Shown here one piece after another: positions 24,572-32,652 of a stretch of 64,000 bases of DNA (positions within the stretch are counted from its first letter, which is position 1; each line of letters opens with the position of its first letter). The stretch lies in the NCBI RefSeq assembly GCF_015674855.1, contig NZ_JADMLG010000004.1:516873-580872 (forward strand), read 5' to 3'. The notes below the pieces were generated by a model. It ran no database searches. It worked only from the letters and a program-made list of their open reading frames with translations, and was not told the DNA's origin. Made by a program: the position numbers and the translations under genes. This stretch comes from Nocardia bovistercoris (GTDB lineage Bacteria; Actinomycetota; Actinomycetes; Mycobacteriales; Mycobacteriaceae).

Positions 24572-26344
24572 ATGACACGGACCGATATCGACGCCGAGGT
24601 GACCGAGCGGATCGTCCACAACGACGGATTCGACATCGCCACCTACGAATACGGCGACCCGGCCGCCGAGACGGTGGTGCTCGTGCACGGCTGGCCCGAC
24701 ACCCACCACCTGTGGGATGCCGTGGTGCCGTTGCTGATCGACAGATTCCACGTCGTCACCTACGACACCCGAGGACACGGCAGGTCCACCCGCACCCGCC
24801 GTGTCGCCGACTTCCGCCTCGAGGCGCTGGCCTCGGACTTCTTCGCCGTCGCCGCGGCGGTGAGCCCCGAGCGCCCGGTGCACGTCCTCGCCCACGACTG
24901 GGGTTCGATCCAGGTGTGGGAGGCGGTGTGCGAACCCGGCGCGGAGACCAGGATCGCCTCCTTCACCTCGGTGTCCGGCCCCAACCTCGACCATCTGGGC
25001 CACTGGGTGCGCGCCCGGCTGTCGCGGCCCACCCCGCGCAATATCTGGCAGCCGCTCACCCAACTGATGTCCTCCGGCTACACCGCGTTCTCCATGACGC
25101 CGGGACTCGACCAGATCTTCCGGCTCATCGCCGACGAAAAGATCTGGCAGCGAATCGTTTCCGGTATGAACGCCACTCCGCGCTCGACGGTCAGCCTCGG
25201 CCCGACCTTCTCGCGCGACTTCATCGACGGCCTGCTCATCTACCGCGCCAACATCCTGCCGAGAATGTTCGCGCCAAGACAGCGGCATACCGAGGTGCCG
25301 GTGCAGTTGATCGTCGCCGAACGCGACGTCGCCGTGCGGCCCGCGGGCTACGACGACGAACGGCGCTGGACCTCGCGACTGTGGCGTCGCGACGTGCCCG
25401 CCGGACACTGGATGCCGTTCTCCCATCCCGAACTCCTGGCGAGCGCGACCACCGAACTGATCGACACCCTCGACGGCGCGCAACCGCCGCGCGGGCTGCG
25501 TCGGGCCGAAACCGGCCGCGACGTCGGGCCGTTCGAGGATCGACTGGTGGTCATCACCGGCGGCGGCAGCGGCATCGGCCGCGAAACCGCACTGGCCTTC
25601 GCACGTCTCGGCGCCGAAATCGTGCTCTCCGACATCGATCTCGATGCCGCCAAGCAGACCGTTGAACTCGTCGCCGCCGAAGGCGCGCGCGCCCACGCCT
25701 ACCGCCTCGACGTCGCCGACGAGGAACAGGTGCTCGCCCACGCCGCCGACGTGCTCGCCGCGCACGGCGTGCCCGACATCCTGGTCAACAATGCCGGAAT
25801 CGGCCAGGCGGGCGGATTCTTCAAGACCACCTCCGCCGAATTCGACCGGGTGATGCGGGTCAATCTGGGCGGAGTCGTCAACGGCTGCCGAGCGTTCGGC
25901 GCCGCCATGGCCGAACGCGGACTCGGGGGGCACATCGTCAACGTGTCGAGCATGGCCGCCTACGCTCCGCAGCGGAACTTCAGCGCCTACTCCACCAGCA
26001 AGGCGGCGGTCTACATGTTCTCCGACTGCCTGCGCGCCGAACTCGCGGGCCGCGGAATCTCCGTGCACACCGTGTGTCCCGGCATCGTGCACACCAATAT
26101 CGTTGCCACCACAACTTTCTCGGGTGTCAGCGCGGAAGAGCAGAAGCGCAGGCAGCGGCGCTACGACGACCTCTACCGCAAGCGCCACTACACCCCCGAC
26201 AAGGTCGCCGCGCAGATCGTGCGGGCCGTCGAGAAGGACCGCAGCATCGTCCCGGTCACCCCGGAGGCGAAAGTGCAGCTGCAGATCAGCCGCTTCGCAC
26301 CAGCGGCCTTCCGATTCGTCGCCGCACGCGTGCGCCTCACCTGA
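24572..26344 (+). CDS. ephD: EphD-like alpha/beta hydrolase fused to short-chain dehydrogenase
   Basis: ATG 24572 follows AGGAGA; 590 residues. The N-terminal half is an epoxide-hydrolase-type alpha/beta hydrolase (HGWPDTHH, nucleophile Asp in AHDWGSIQ, late His in AGHWMPF). The C-terminal half is a classical SDR (TGGGSGIGRE, NNAGIGQ, YSTSKAA). The same fusion and nearly the same length characterise mycobacterial EphD, which has been tied to mycolic acid metabolism. Here it follows a diiron-type protein and its reductase, consistent with a lipid-modifying operon. The gene symbol is from architecture only. Confidence 0.85.
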   Translation: MTRTDIDAEVTERIVHNDGFDIATYEYGDPAAETVVLVHGWPDTHHLWDAVVPLLIDRFHVVTYDTRGHGRSTRTRRVADFRLEALASDFFAVAAAVSPERPVHVLAHDWGSIQVWEAVCEPGAETRIASFTSVSGPNLDHLGHWVRARLSRPTPRNIWQPLTQLMSSGYTAFSMTPGLDQIFRLIADEKIWQRIVSGMNATPRSTVSLGPTFSRDFIDGLLIYRANILPRMFAPRQRHTEVPVQLIVAERDVAVRPAGYDDERRWTSRLWRRDVPAGHWMPFSHPELLASATTELIDTLDGAQPPRGLRRAETGRDVGPFEDRLVVITGGGSGIGRETALAFARLGAEIVLSDIDLDAAKQTVELVAAEGARAHAYRLDVADEEQVLAHAADVLAAHGVPDILVNNAGIGQAGGFFKTTSAEFDRVMRVNLGGVVNGCRAFGAAMAERGLGGHIVNVSSMAAYAPQRNFSAYSTSKAAVYMFSDCLRAELAGRGISVHTVCPGIVHTNIVATTTFSGVSAEEQKRRQRRYDDLYRKRHYTPDKVAAQIVRAVEKDRSIVPVTPEAKVQLQISRFAPAAFRFVAARVRLT

Positions 26345-26345
26345 T

Positions 26346-26870
26346 TCAAGGCCGGGCGAGTTCGTCCTCGATGGCCGCGACTCGCCCGGCGTCGATACCC
26401 CACGGGTGGTCGACGCCGACCTCGTGATCCAGATCCCACAGCACCGCCCGCTCGTCCGGCGCTGCCACCAGCGACCAGGCCACCACCGTCCGGCCGAGTT
26501 GCTCGGCCATCGACCCGTGCCCCGGCCCCGGCCGCGCGCCCGGTCGCACGAAGCCGTCGCCGTCCGGGAAATGGTGCAGGAAACGCCCGTAGGCCGCCGT
26601 GCAGAACGCCGCATACCGCTCGGTGCACAGGATCAGGCCGTGCCACGCCTCGTCCACCGCGTGCGACGGCATGCCGATCACCTGACCGTCGCGCATCGCG
26701 GCGCCGCAGCACCGCAACCACTGCCGCAGACCCGTCTCCACGAGCTCCCTCGGCTGCCAGGGACAGGTCTTGAACACCGCCTCGGGCAACTCCAGCGCCG
26801 CCACCGCCCGATCGACCTCACCGAGGTCGATGCGGCGTCGCGGCCGGGTCCGAGTTCGTAAAAGCCCCAC
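26346..26870 (-). CDS. hypothetical protein with PSHAVDEAWH motif (174 aa)
   Basis: Convergent with the EphD-like gene (one base apart) and divergent from the Cys/Gly-rich membrane gene. The core has MPSHAVDEAWHGLIL followed by YGRFLHHFP. This His/Asp/Trp/His pattern is characteristic of proteins related to the glycine-rich-domain-containing (GRDP) family. The N-terminus is basic and Cys residues occur near 36 and 54-55. The function is unknown. Divergence from 26936 suggests a shared promoter region and a related role. Confidence 0.7.
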   Translation of the reverse strand: MGLLRTRTRPRRRIDLGEVDRAVAALELPEAVFKTCPWQPRELVETGLRQWLRCCGAAMRDGQVIGMPSHAVDEAWHGLILCTERYAAFCTAAYGRFLHHFPDGDGFVRPGARPGPGHGSMAEQLGRTVVAWSLVAAPDERAVLWDLDHEVGVDHPWGIDAGRVAAIEDELARP

Positions 26871-26935
26871 GATTCACTGTACGGCGGCGTCGGGGTCGCG
26901 CGGAATTTCCGCGCGAACACCGTTACCATTCGGCC

Positions 26936-27349
26936 ATGGTGGTCCTCCTGGTGCTGGTCTTCGTCGCGCTGCTGGTCAGCGGCATCGTCGCCTTCGTCGT
27001 GTACCTGGTCAAGCAGGCGACGCAGCCGTTCCGCGACGGCGGCGCTGCCTTCTTCGGCGGTGCGCAACGTGGGCCGTGGTCGGCGGGCGGGTCGGGGATG
27101 GAGTTCGACTCGGGCTCCGGCTCGTCGTGCTCGGGCAGTTCGGGATTCAGCGGCTGGAGCGGCTACGACGGGCACCACGGGCACCATGGCGGGCACCACG
27201 ATCACCACGGCGGGGGCAACGGCTGTGGTGGCGGTAGTAGTTGCGGTGGCGGCAGCAGTAGTAGCTGCGGTGGGGGGAGCAGTAGTTGCGGTGGCGGCAG
27301 TAGCAGCAGTTGCGGTGGAGGTGGCAGTAGTTGCGGCGGAGGCTCATGA
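26936..27349 (+). CDS. membrane-anchored Cys/Gly/Ser/His-rich repeat protein (137 aa)
   Basis: ATG 26936. Residues 1-26 are a transmembrane helix. Residues about 40-75 are Gly/Ser-rich with aromatic residues. Residues about 80-92 are a His/Gly run (DGHHGHHGGHHDHH). The last 45 residues are a repeat of CGGGSS or CGGGSSSS with about eight Cys. Similar Cys-Gly tails occur on actinobacterial TIGR04222-type membrane proteins. Metal binding through His and Cys, or cross-linking, is plausible. An 86-bp non-coding tandem repeat follows it. Confidence 0.8.
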   Translation: MVVLLVLVFVALLVSGIVAFVVYLVKQATQPFRDGGAAFFGGAQRGPWSAGGSGMEFDSGSGSSCSGSSGFSGWSGYDGHHGHHGGHHDHHGGGNGCGGGSSCGGGSSSSCGGGSSSCGGGSSSSCGGGGSSCGGGS

Positions 27350-27358
27350 TCCGGCTCG

Positions 27359-27610
27359 CGTCTACGTAGTCGAGGCCGACGCACGTGCTCCTCATCGGAT
27401 GGGTATCCGGTGTCGACCTGTCGCGGAGGAGTTTGTGCTTGTCGTGTCCACACGGTGGTGGGCGACGCGCGCGCTTCTCATCGGTTGAGTATTCGGTGTC
27501 GACCTGTCGCGGAGGAGTCTGTGCTTCTCGCGTCCACATGGTCGAGGGCGACGCACGTGCTCTCATCGGTTGAGTATCCGGCGCCCGACATGCCGCGGCG
27601 GAATCTCTCC
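27359..27610. repeat. tandem repeat, about 2.9 copies of an 86-bp unit
   Basis: Units begin near 27359, 27445 and 27531. The word TGTCGACCTG recurs at 27411 and 27497, and GTATCCGG at 27403 and 27574. The 86-base period is not a multiple of three, so coding repetition is unlikely. It lies between the Cys-rich gene and the oxidoreductase at 27682. Confidence 0.75.
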
Positions 27611-27681
27611 TTGACCTCGAGCCCACTTCAGGTTCCATGCTCGATTTCGTCGGAACGACACGGAATCGATGGAGGTAGGTC

Positions 27682-28668
27682 ATGCGGGCGGTACAGGTAC
27701 GAGAATTCGGCGCACCCGAGGTACTCGAGGTCGTCGAGATCCCCGACCCGGAACCCGGCGCGGGGGAGGTCCTGGTCGAGGTCGCCGCGGCCGACGTGAT
27801 GTTCCTCGACACCCGGCTGCGCAGCGGCTGGGGTACCGAATTCTTCGCCGTCCGCCCACCGTATGTGCCGGGCGGCGCGGTCGCGGGCGTCGTCACCGCT
27901 GTCGGACCCGAGGTCGACGCGTCCTGGGTCGGCAAGCGTGTCGCCACGGCTACCGCGGCCAGCGGCATCGGCCGCGGACTGCCGATCGGCGGATACGCCG
28001 AACGCGCCACCGCCAAGGCCGCCACCCTGGCGGAGGTCCCCGACGACCTCACTCTGCAACAGGCCGTCGCGTTGACCCACGACGGCAGAACCGCTTTCGC
28101 CGTCTTCGACCGCGCCGCACCACACCCCGGCGAAACCGTGCTCATCACCGCCGCGGGCGGCGGGCTCGGCACCCTGCTGATCCAACTCGCGCACGCCGCG
28201 GGGGCGAAAGTCGTTGCCGCCGCGCGCGGCGACGCCAAACTCGCCCTCGCCCGCCGCCTCGGCGCCGACACCGTCGTCGACTACACCGACCCCGAATGGA
28301 CCGCTACCGTTCGCGCCGCCGGCGTACGGGTGGTACTCGACGGCGCGGGCGGCGAACTCGGACGCGCCGCCGCCGACACCCTCCCCGAAGGCGGCCGGAT
28401 CCTCGGATACGGCTCGGCCGCAGGAGGATTCGCCGAACTCGACCGAAACGACCTGGCCGCACGCGGAATCGAGGTGATCGGCCTGTTCGACATCACCGGC
28501 GCGGGCACCGACTGGCAGGCTCTGGCCCGCCGCGCTCGAGCAGCGGTATCGGCCGGACAACTCGAAGTCGTCATCGGCCAGACCTACCCGCTCGAAAACG
28601 CCGTCGACGCCCACTCGGCGATCGAATCGCGAACCGCATTGGGACGCACCCTGATCACCGTGCGCTGA
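27682..28668 (+). CDS. zinc-binding-dehydrogenase-family quinone oxidoreductase-like protein
   Basis: ATG 27682 follows GGAGGTAGG; 328 residues. It has an N-terminal GroES-like domain, then a Rossmann domain with TAAGGGLGTLLIQLA and AAARGDAKL. It lacks the Cys/His ligands of zinc alcohol dehydrogenases, so it fits the zinc-free quinone oxidoreductase branch of the MDR superfamily. It probably uses NADPH to reduce quinones or enones in the cytosol. A single-gene unit is likely. Confidence 0.9.
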   Translation: MRAVQVREFGAPEVLEVVEIPDPEPGAGEVLVEVAAADVMFLDTRLRSGWGTEFFAVRPPYVPGGAVAGVVTAVGPEVDASWVGKRVATATAASGIGRGLPIGGYAERATAKAATLAEVPDDLTLQQAVALTHDGRTAFAVFDRAAPHPGETVLITAAGGGLGTLLIQLAHAAGAKVVAAARGDAKLALARRLGADTVVDYTDPEWTATVRAAGVRVVLDGAGGELGRAAADTLPEGGRILGYGSAAGGFAELDRNDLAARGIEVIGLFDITGAGTDWQALARRARAAVSAGQLEVVIGQTYPLENAVDAHSAIESRTALGRTLITVR

Positions 28669-28731
28669 CCCGTCGCCGCCGTGCGCGCTCACCGGATGCG
28701 CGGCGCGCACGGCGACCGCTAGAGTGCCTGC

Positions 28732-28860
28732 GTGCAAACACTGATAGTCGCCGGCGTCATCGCCGTCGTACTCCTGCTCGTCGTTTTCGTCGTCCAATAC
28801 GCAAGCAGGCCCCCGCAGGATGTAAGCCGTTGGGAAGCCGCAGAATCCGGCGACCAATGA
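28732..28860 (+). CDS. tiny single-pass membrane protein (42 aa)
   Basis: GTG 28732 to TGA 28858-28860. The first 23 residues are a hydrophobic helix (LIVAGVIAVVLLLVVFVV), followed by a short polar tail containing SRPPQDVSRWE. It lies in the gap between the oxidoreductase and the DUF385-type gene, four bases from the latter's stop. Composition and third-position G+C are consistent with coding. No family is recognised. Confidence 0.55.
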   Translation: MQTLIVAGVIAVVLLLVVFVVQYASRPPQDVSRWEAAESGDQ

Positions 28861-28864
28861 ACCG

Positions 28865-29293
28865 TCACCGCGACGGCGTCAACACCACGACCGCGATCGG
28901 CCGCTTCGTCTTCTCCTGATACCCCGAATAGCGACCCTGATTCACCTCGTCCACGATCCGCCAACGCCGTTCGTAATCCGGATCACCCGGATACGTGGCC
29001 CGCGCGGACACCGGAATCCGCCGCGTCCCCACCTGAATCTCACACGCGGGCGCGGCCTTCAGATTGGCCAGCCACCCCGGCGGCCGCGGCGACCCGCCAT
29101 TGGACGCCGTCACCAGATAATCGTCCCCGTCCCGCCCGTACGTCAGCGCCGACGTACGGCCCCGACCCGTCTTGCGCCCCACCGTCCGCAACAACAACGT
29201 CGGATTCCCGAACAACAGCCGATGCCCCACCACCCCGCGACTGTTCTCGTAAACCCACTGATGCGCCTTCAGAACCTGCACGAACACACCCAT
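28865..29293 (-). CDS. deazaflavin-dependent nitroreductase-family protein (DUF385)
   Basis: 142 residues with the family pattern NPTLLLRTVGRKTGRGR, then TYGRDGDDYLVTASNGG, then WLANLKAAP and a late Val-Gly-Thr-Arg. This is the Ddn-like F420-dependent oxidoreductase family of mycolata. It should bind the deazaflavin cofactor F420, as the substrate is unknown. It is convergent with the 42-aa gene and lies upstream of tRNA-Met on the other strand. Confidence 0.9.
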   Translation of the reverse strand: MGVFVQVLKAHQWVYENSRGVVGHRLLFGNPTLLLRTVGRKTGRGRTSALTYGRDGDDYLVTASNGGSPRPPGWLANLKAAPACEIQVGTRRIPVSARATYPGDPDYERRWRIVDEVNQGRYSGYQEKTKRPIAVVVLTPSR

Positions 29294-29410
29294 GACCCAA
29301 CCCTCCGCAGACGACGAGCCTCCGCCCCCACCCTAACCACCCCGATACCGAGTGGTGCCCACCCCACCCCACCCGGTACCATCCCCAAGGCCCGCGTTCA
29401 TCGCGGCAGC

Positions 29411-29484
29411 GGGGCGGTAGCTCAGTCGGTTAGAGCCGTGGACTCATAATCCATTGGTCGCGGGTTCGAGCCCCGCCCGCCCCA
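29411..29484 (+). tRNA. tRNA-Met (CAT), elongator type
   Basis: Acceptor GGGGCGG (29411-29417) pairs with CCGCCCC (29477-29483); discriminator A29484. The anticodon loop is CTCATAA, anticodon CAT. The fully paired first acceptor pair excludes initiator tRNA. The lysidine-modified Ile-CAT type cannot be ruled out from sequence alone. Confidence 0.93.
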
Positions 29485-29610
29485 CAAACACCCGCTGACC
29501 AGCGGAAAGGCTGAGATCGACAGCCGAGTCGGTCCAGGACAACGCTCCGTGACCAATATATTTTGCGAGTAGGGATACCTCACGCGGATCGCATACTTCG
29601 CCGAATCGCG

Positions 29611-30162
29611 CTACCAGCTCTGGATCGCGGTCCGCAGGATCAGCTCAGGATCGCGGGCGGAAAGTCTCGTGGAGACGGCGATGCCCAACAGCGAAGCGGT
29701 CTTCGCGAATATCGCCTCCGAGGAGTTCATGACATCGAATCCCGCGCGGTCGACCCGAAGCACACCCGGTGGAAGTGTGATGCGTGGGTCGGTTGTCAGG
29801 CCGTGTAGAACAGCGTCGGCCATGTCCGAGGGCAACCCCGGAGTGAACGGACGGGTCCACAACCGGCTTGTGCTTGTCCGCTGTTCTTCGCTGTCGAGCA
29901 GGTCGAACGGCGAGACTTCGACTTCGATCACCGTGGTGGAATCGTCTTCGCCGACGACGAATTTCGCGCCGAGTAGCGCGCGTGGTGCGATGCCGCCGTG
30001 GCGGCGCAATACCTCGACCAGCATTCGGACGCTTCCGGTCCTCCCCGCGACAGCCGTCGCCGGGGTGGCGGAGGTGAGTACTCGCGCGGCTGGATATGAG
30101 GCGTTAGTGTCGTCTTCGTCTATCGCGGCGATTCCGTGACCGTCGACTTCGAGTGTCATCAT
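29611..30162 (-). CDS. candidate orphan immunity protein (183 aa)
   Basis: ATG 30162 overlaps the TGA of the degenerate toxin remnant (30159-30161). The protein is acidic and globular with no signal peptide: an N-terminal strand region, then GAKFVVGEDDSTTVIEVEV, PFTPGLPSDMADAV and a C-terminal helical FAKTASLLGIAVS. A small acidic gene directly coupled to a toxin C-terminus is the usual arrangement for polymorphic-toxin immunity. The family is not recognised; the role is inferred from position. Confidence 0.6.
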   Translation of the reverse strand: MMTLEVDGHGIAAIDEDDTNASYPAARVLTSATPATAVAGRTGSVRMLVEVLRRHGGIAPRALLGAKFVVGEDDSTTVIEVEVSPFDLLDSEEQRTSTSRLWTRPFTPGLPSDMADAVLHGLTTDPRITLPPGVLRVDRAGFDVMNSSEAIFAKTASLLGIAVSTRLSARDPELILRTAIQSW

Positions 30163-30472
30163 CGTGGCGGTAGTCCGTTCTGCTTGCGCCACCACGGACC
30201 GAATTCCGGGTACTTGTCGATCACATCGGGATCATAGTTCTTCCCAGGTGGATGCGTCTCGAGGGCCTTTTCGTGGGCCTGTTCGTAGGGCATCCCCTTC
30301 TCCATCAGTCCGGCGTCGGTCAACTCGTGCTTCATGAAGTTCACCTGGGCCTCGGAGAACGCCTATCCTTTGGCGATCTTGTCTCGAATCCGTTGGATCA
30401 TTTCATCGTTCGCTCAGAAGTGATCGAGCTTTCCCAGATGCTCAGCGACACGATGGAGCTGCTGCACGGATA
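30159..30472 (-). pseudogene. degenerate polymorphic-toxin C-terminal domain
   Basis: One continuous frame encodes VQQLHRVAEHLGKLDHF, then an in-frame TGA (30414-30416), then NDEMIQRIRDKIAKG. An in-frame TAG (30363-30365) comes next, followed by AFSEAQVNFMKHELTDAGLM, a HPPGKNYDPDVIDKYPEFGP segment and NGLPPR. The FMKHEL...NYDPDVI...PEF pattern is a familiar C-terminal module of secreted polymorphic toxins. Two stops in otherwise well-preserved sequence indicate a recently inactivated cassette. The N-terminal secretion part is absent. Confidence 0.7.
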
Positions 30473-30473
30473 G

Positions 30474-30974
30474 GTGACAACTGGTGGTGGAGTACGGAAC
30501 CATGACAGAGTGGCTGATTATCAAGCTGTTGCCGCGGCACGCGAGCGCGAGTGTCGGATCCAGGCTCGCGCTTACTCGATCTGGCTCTCTGCGCTACAGC
30601 CGGCGAACATCGTCCTCAAAGTCGGAGCCGCTGTGCTCTCCGCTGTTGCCGGCGCGGCGGTTCTGGCCGGGAAAGCGGGCAACGTTCCGGGCTGTCTGGC
30701 CTTGGCGAGCGCGGTTTTCACCGTCATCCACACCCGGCTGGACTGCGATGTCCATCAGGCCGAATGCCGACGCCTCCGATCGGCGTACGACGCGCAGGCG
30801 TACCGCTATCGCTCCTTGCGCGACTTGGGCGAACCGGCAGAGCTGCACGGCGGAGTCAGCGAACTCGATACCTCACTGGCGAGCATCCGCGCGGAAGCCA
30901 AGGCGAACGCACCTAATTGGGCGGTCGACCGGGCAACGAGACGGGAACTTGCGACTGCTGTGATCCAGCCATAG
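30474..30974 (+). CDS. two-helix membrane protein resembling SLATT-type effectors (166 aa)
   Basis: GTG 30474; GTG 30510 is an alternative. A helical N-terminus (ADYQAVAAARERECR) precedes two transmembrane helices at about 52-70 and 75-95. A long helix with an arginine cluster follows (CDVHQAECRRLRSAYDAQAY). Helix, two TM, helix with C-terminal amphipathic region is the arrangement seen in SLATT-type 2TM proteins. Those are linked to nucleotide-activated defence systems. No partner nucleotidyltransferase is seen nearby, so the role is uncertain. Confidence 0.55.
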   Translation: MTTGGGVRNHDRVADYQAVAAARERECRIQARAYSIWLSALQPANIVLKVGAAVLSAVAGAAVLAGKAGNVPGCLALASAVFTVIHTRLDCDVHQAECRRLRSAYDAQAYRYRSLRDLGEPAELHGGVSELDTSLASIRAEAKANAPNWAVDRATRRELATAVIQP

Positions 30975-31441
30975 AGCTTTCGCGGGGCCGGGGGCGACTC
31001 AACGAGGTGATCCCGCGGCTGTGCAGCGACTGTTCATCCGGGTCGGGCGAAGAGGTCCTAACGATTGCGGAAACTATGAACGAGTCGTTGAACTCGGTCG
31101 TGAATTCGGCATAAGTCTCGGATTCAGGCGGCTGGCCGACGTCTCGATATAATTAATCACCAACAAGTAGGGCACTGTCGTTGATATGTTCCCAGAGTTG
31201 CGGAGCGCCTTCGGCTTTCATCGTGGCGGACCGGCGTGGTGCTGCCATCGTCCCGAGTCGCCGTGGCGACGTCTGCGAGTAACCGGCTACATCCCCAGAC
31301 CGCGGAGTCGTCGGGTCTCGTCGCACTCACCGAGGCTGCTGTGGTCACGCTGCATGCGGCGGTGGTGCCTCGACCCCCGGTCGAGGCCACCGCGGCGCCG
31401 GTATCCGACGATCGCGAAAAACCACCGGCCCATGCCGACTC
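30975..31441. other. gene-free region
   Basis: About 470 bases. Short frames on both strands have poor composition and no recognisable motif. The segment 31140-31160 is AT-rich and may contain promoter elements. Nothing else was seen. Confidence 0.45.
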
Positions 31442-32404
31442 TCAGTCCAGGTCGGCGAGGAATTTCAGGAGTGCGGTGTTGACTTCGGCGGGGCGTTCCT
31501 GTTGCACCCAGTGTCCGGCGCCGTCGATCAGCACTTCGCGGTACGGGCCGGTGACTATGTCGGCGACTCGGTCGCGCGGGGTCATGTCGAGTACCGGGTC
31601 GGCGCTGCCCGCGAGGAACAGGGTCGGCGCTTCGATCGTCGCGGCGGGTGCGTCGGCGACCAGTGACCAGTTGCGGTCCATGTTCCGGTACCAGTTCAGT
31701 CCTCCGGTGAAGCCGGTGCGCGTGAATTCGGTGACGTAGTGGTCGATTTCGTTCTGGGTGATCCAGTCGGGCGCGCCGTCGGGTTCGCGTAGTCGATCGA
31801 TGAATCCCTGTGGGCCGGGCGCGGTCATCGCCGCGAGGGCCGCTTCGTATTGATCGTTGCGAAGTCCGCCGAACATGCGGCGGATGGTCCTGGCCGGGTC
31901 GGCGTCGAGTTCGGCGTCGGCGAGCCCGACCTGTTGGAAGTAGATCACGTAGAAGAATCCGTCTCCGAACGCGGTGCGCATGATTTCCAGCGGGGGCTGT
32001 GGCATGCGAGGCGTGGGCGGCACGCTCAGCAGCGCCACCGCGGAGGTGCGTTGGGGATACAGCAAGGGGAAGTGGGCGGCGACCACCGAGCCCCAGTCGT
32101 GTCCGATGATCACGGCGGTGTCGGCGCCGACGTCGTCGAGCAGGCCGGTGAGGTCGGCGGTGAGGTTCACGATGTCGTAGTCCTCGACGGCGTCCGGCCT
32201 GCTCGAGCCGCCGTAGCCGCGCTGGTCGGGGGCGATGACGTGGTATCCGGCGGCGGCGAGCGCGGGGATCTGATGCCGCCACGAATACGCGAGTTCCGGG
32301 AACCCGTGCGCGAGAAGCACTACGGGCGCGCCTCGATCGCCTGCCTCGGTCACCCGTAACCGCACGCCGTTGGTTTCGATGGAACGCTCTGTGATGTTGT
32401 GCAC
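31442..32404 (-). CDS. epoxide-hydrolase-like alpha/beta hydrolase
   Basis: GTG 32404 gives 320 residues; ATG 32434 adds ten. HGFPELAYSW carries the oxyanion HGxP motif, the nucleophile Asp sits in GHDWGSVVA, and the late His in GAGHWVQQERP. Two Tyr expected in the lid are plausible (YRNMDRNW region). Length and motifs match mycobacterial EphA-type epoxide hydrolases. It would hydrolyse an epoxide to a diol through an ester intermediate in the cytosol. It is divergent from the nitrate reductase gene. Confidence 0.88.
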   Translation of the reverse strand: MHNITERSIETNGVRLRVTEAGDRGAPVVLLAHGFPELAYSWRHQIPALAAAGYHVIAPDQRGYGGSSRPDAVEDYDIVNLTADLTGLLDDVGADTAVIIGHDWGSVVAAHFPLLYPQRTSAVALLSVPPTPRMPQPPLEIMRTAFGDGFFYVIYFQQVGLADAELDADPARTIRRMFGGLRNDQYEAALAAMTAPGPQGFIDRLREPDGAPDWITQNEIDHYVTEFTRTGFTGGLNWYRNMDRNWSLVADAPAATIEAPTLFLAGSADPVLDMTPRDRVADIVTGPYREVLIDGAGHWVQQERPAEVNTALLKFLADLD

Positions 32405-32652
32405 CCACTCAACAAACCACAGTGATCGACACATGTCAGCAAAAATTTGACGAGTGTCAGAAATGTTCGACGACCGTCTGGCCTCCGCTGCGCACGGACG
32501 TGCCTGTGAGCAGGCTCTCAGTCGCGCACGATCGCGGGTGCGGTGGTGAGAGGTGAATGTAACGACCGGCCCCGGCATATGTGACCGGCAGGTAACACCG
32601 GATTCCTAGCCTGGCGAACCGGTGGGTGCGTGCTGGTTCGGGAGGAGTCACG

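Noticed and set aside
24569..26614. 681-residue frame opposite the EphD-like gene
   Set aside because: Antisense shadow of a well-supported gene; it has His/Asp/Gly-rich composition without domains.
27410..27799. Cys-containing frames within the 86-bp repeat
   Set aside because: The period is not divisible by three, so each unit is read differently; no consistent protein repeat arises.
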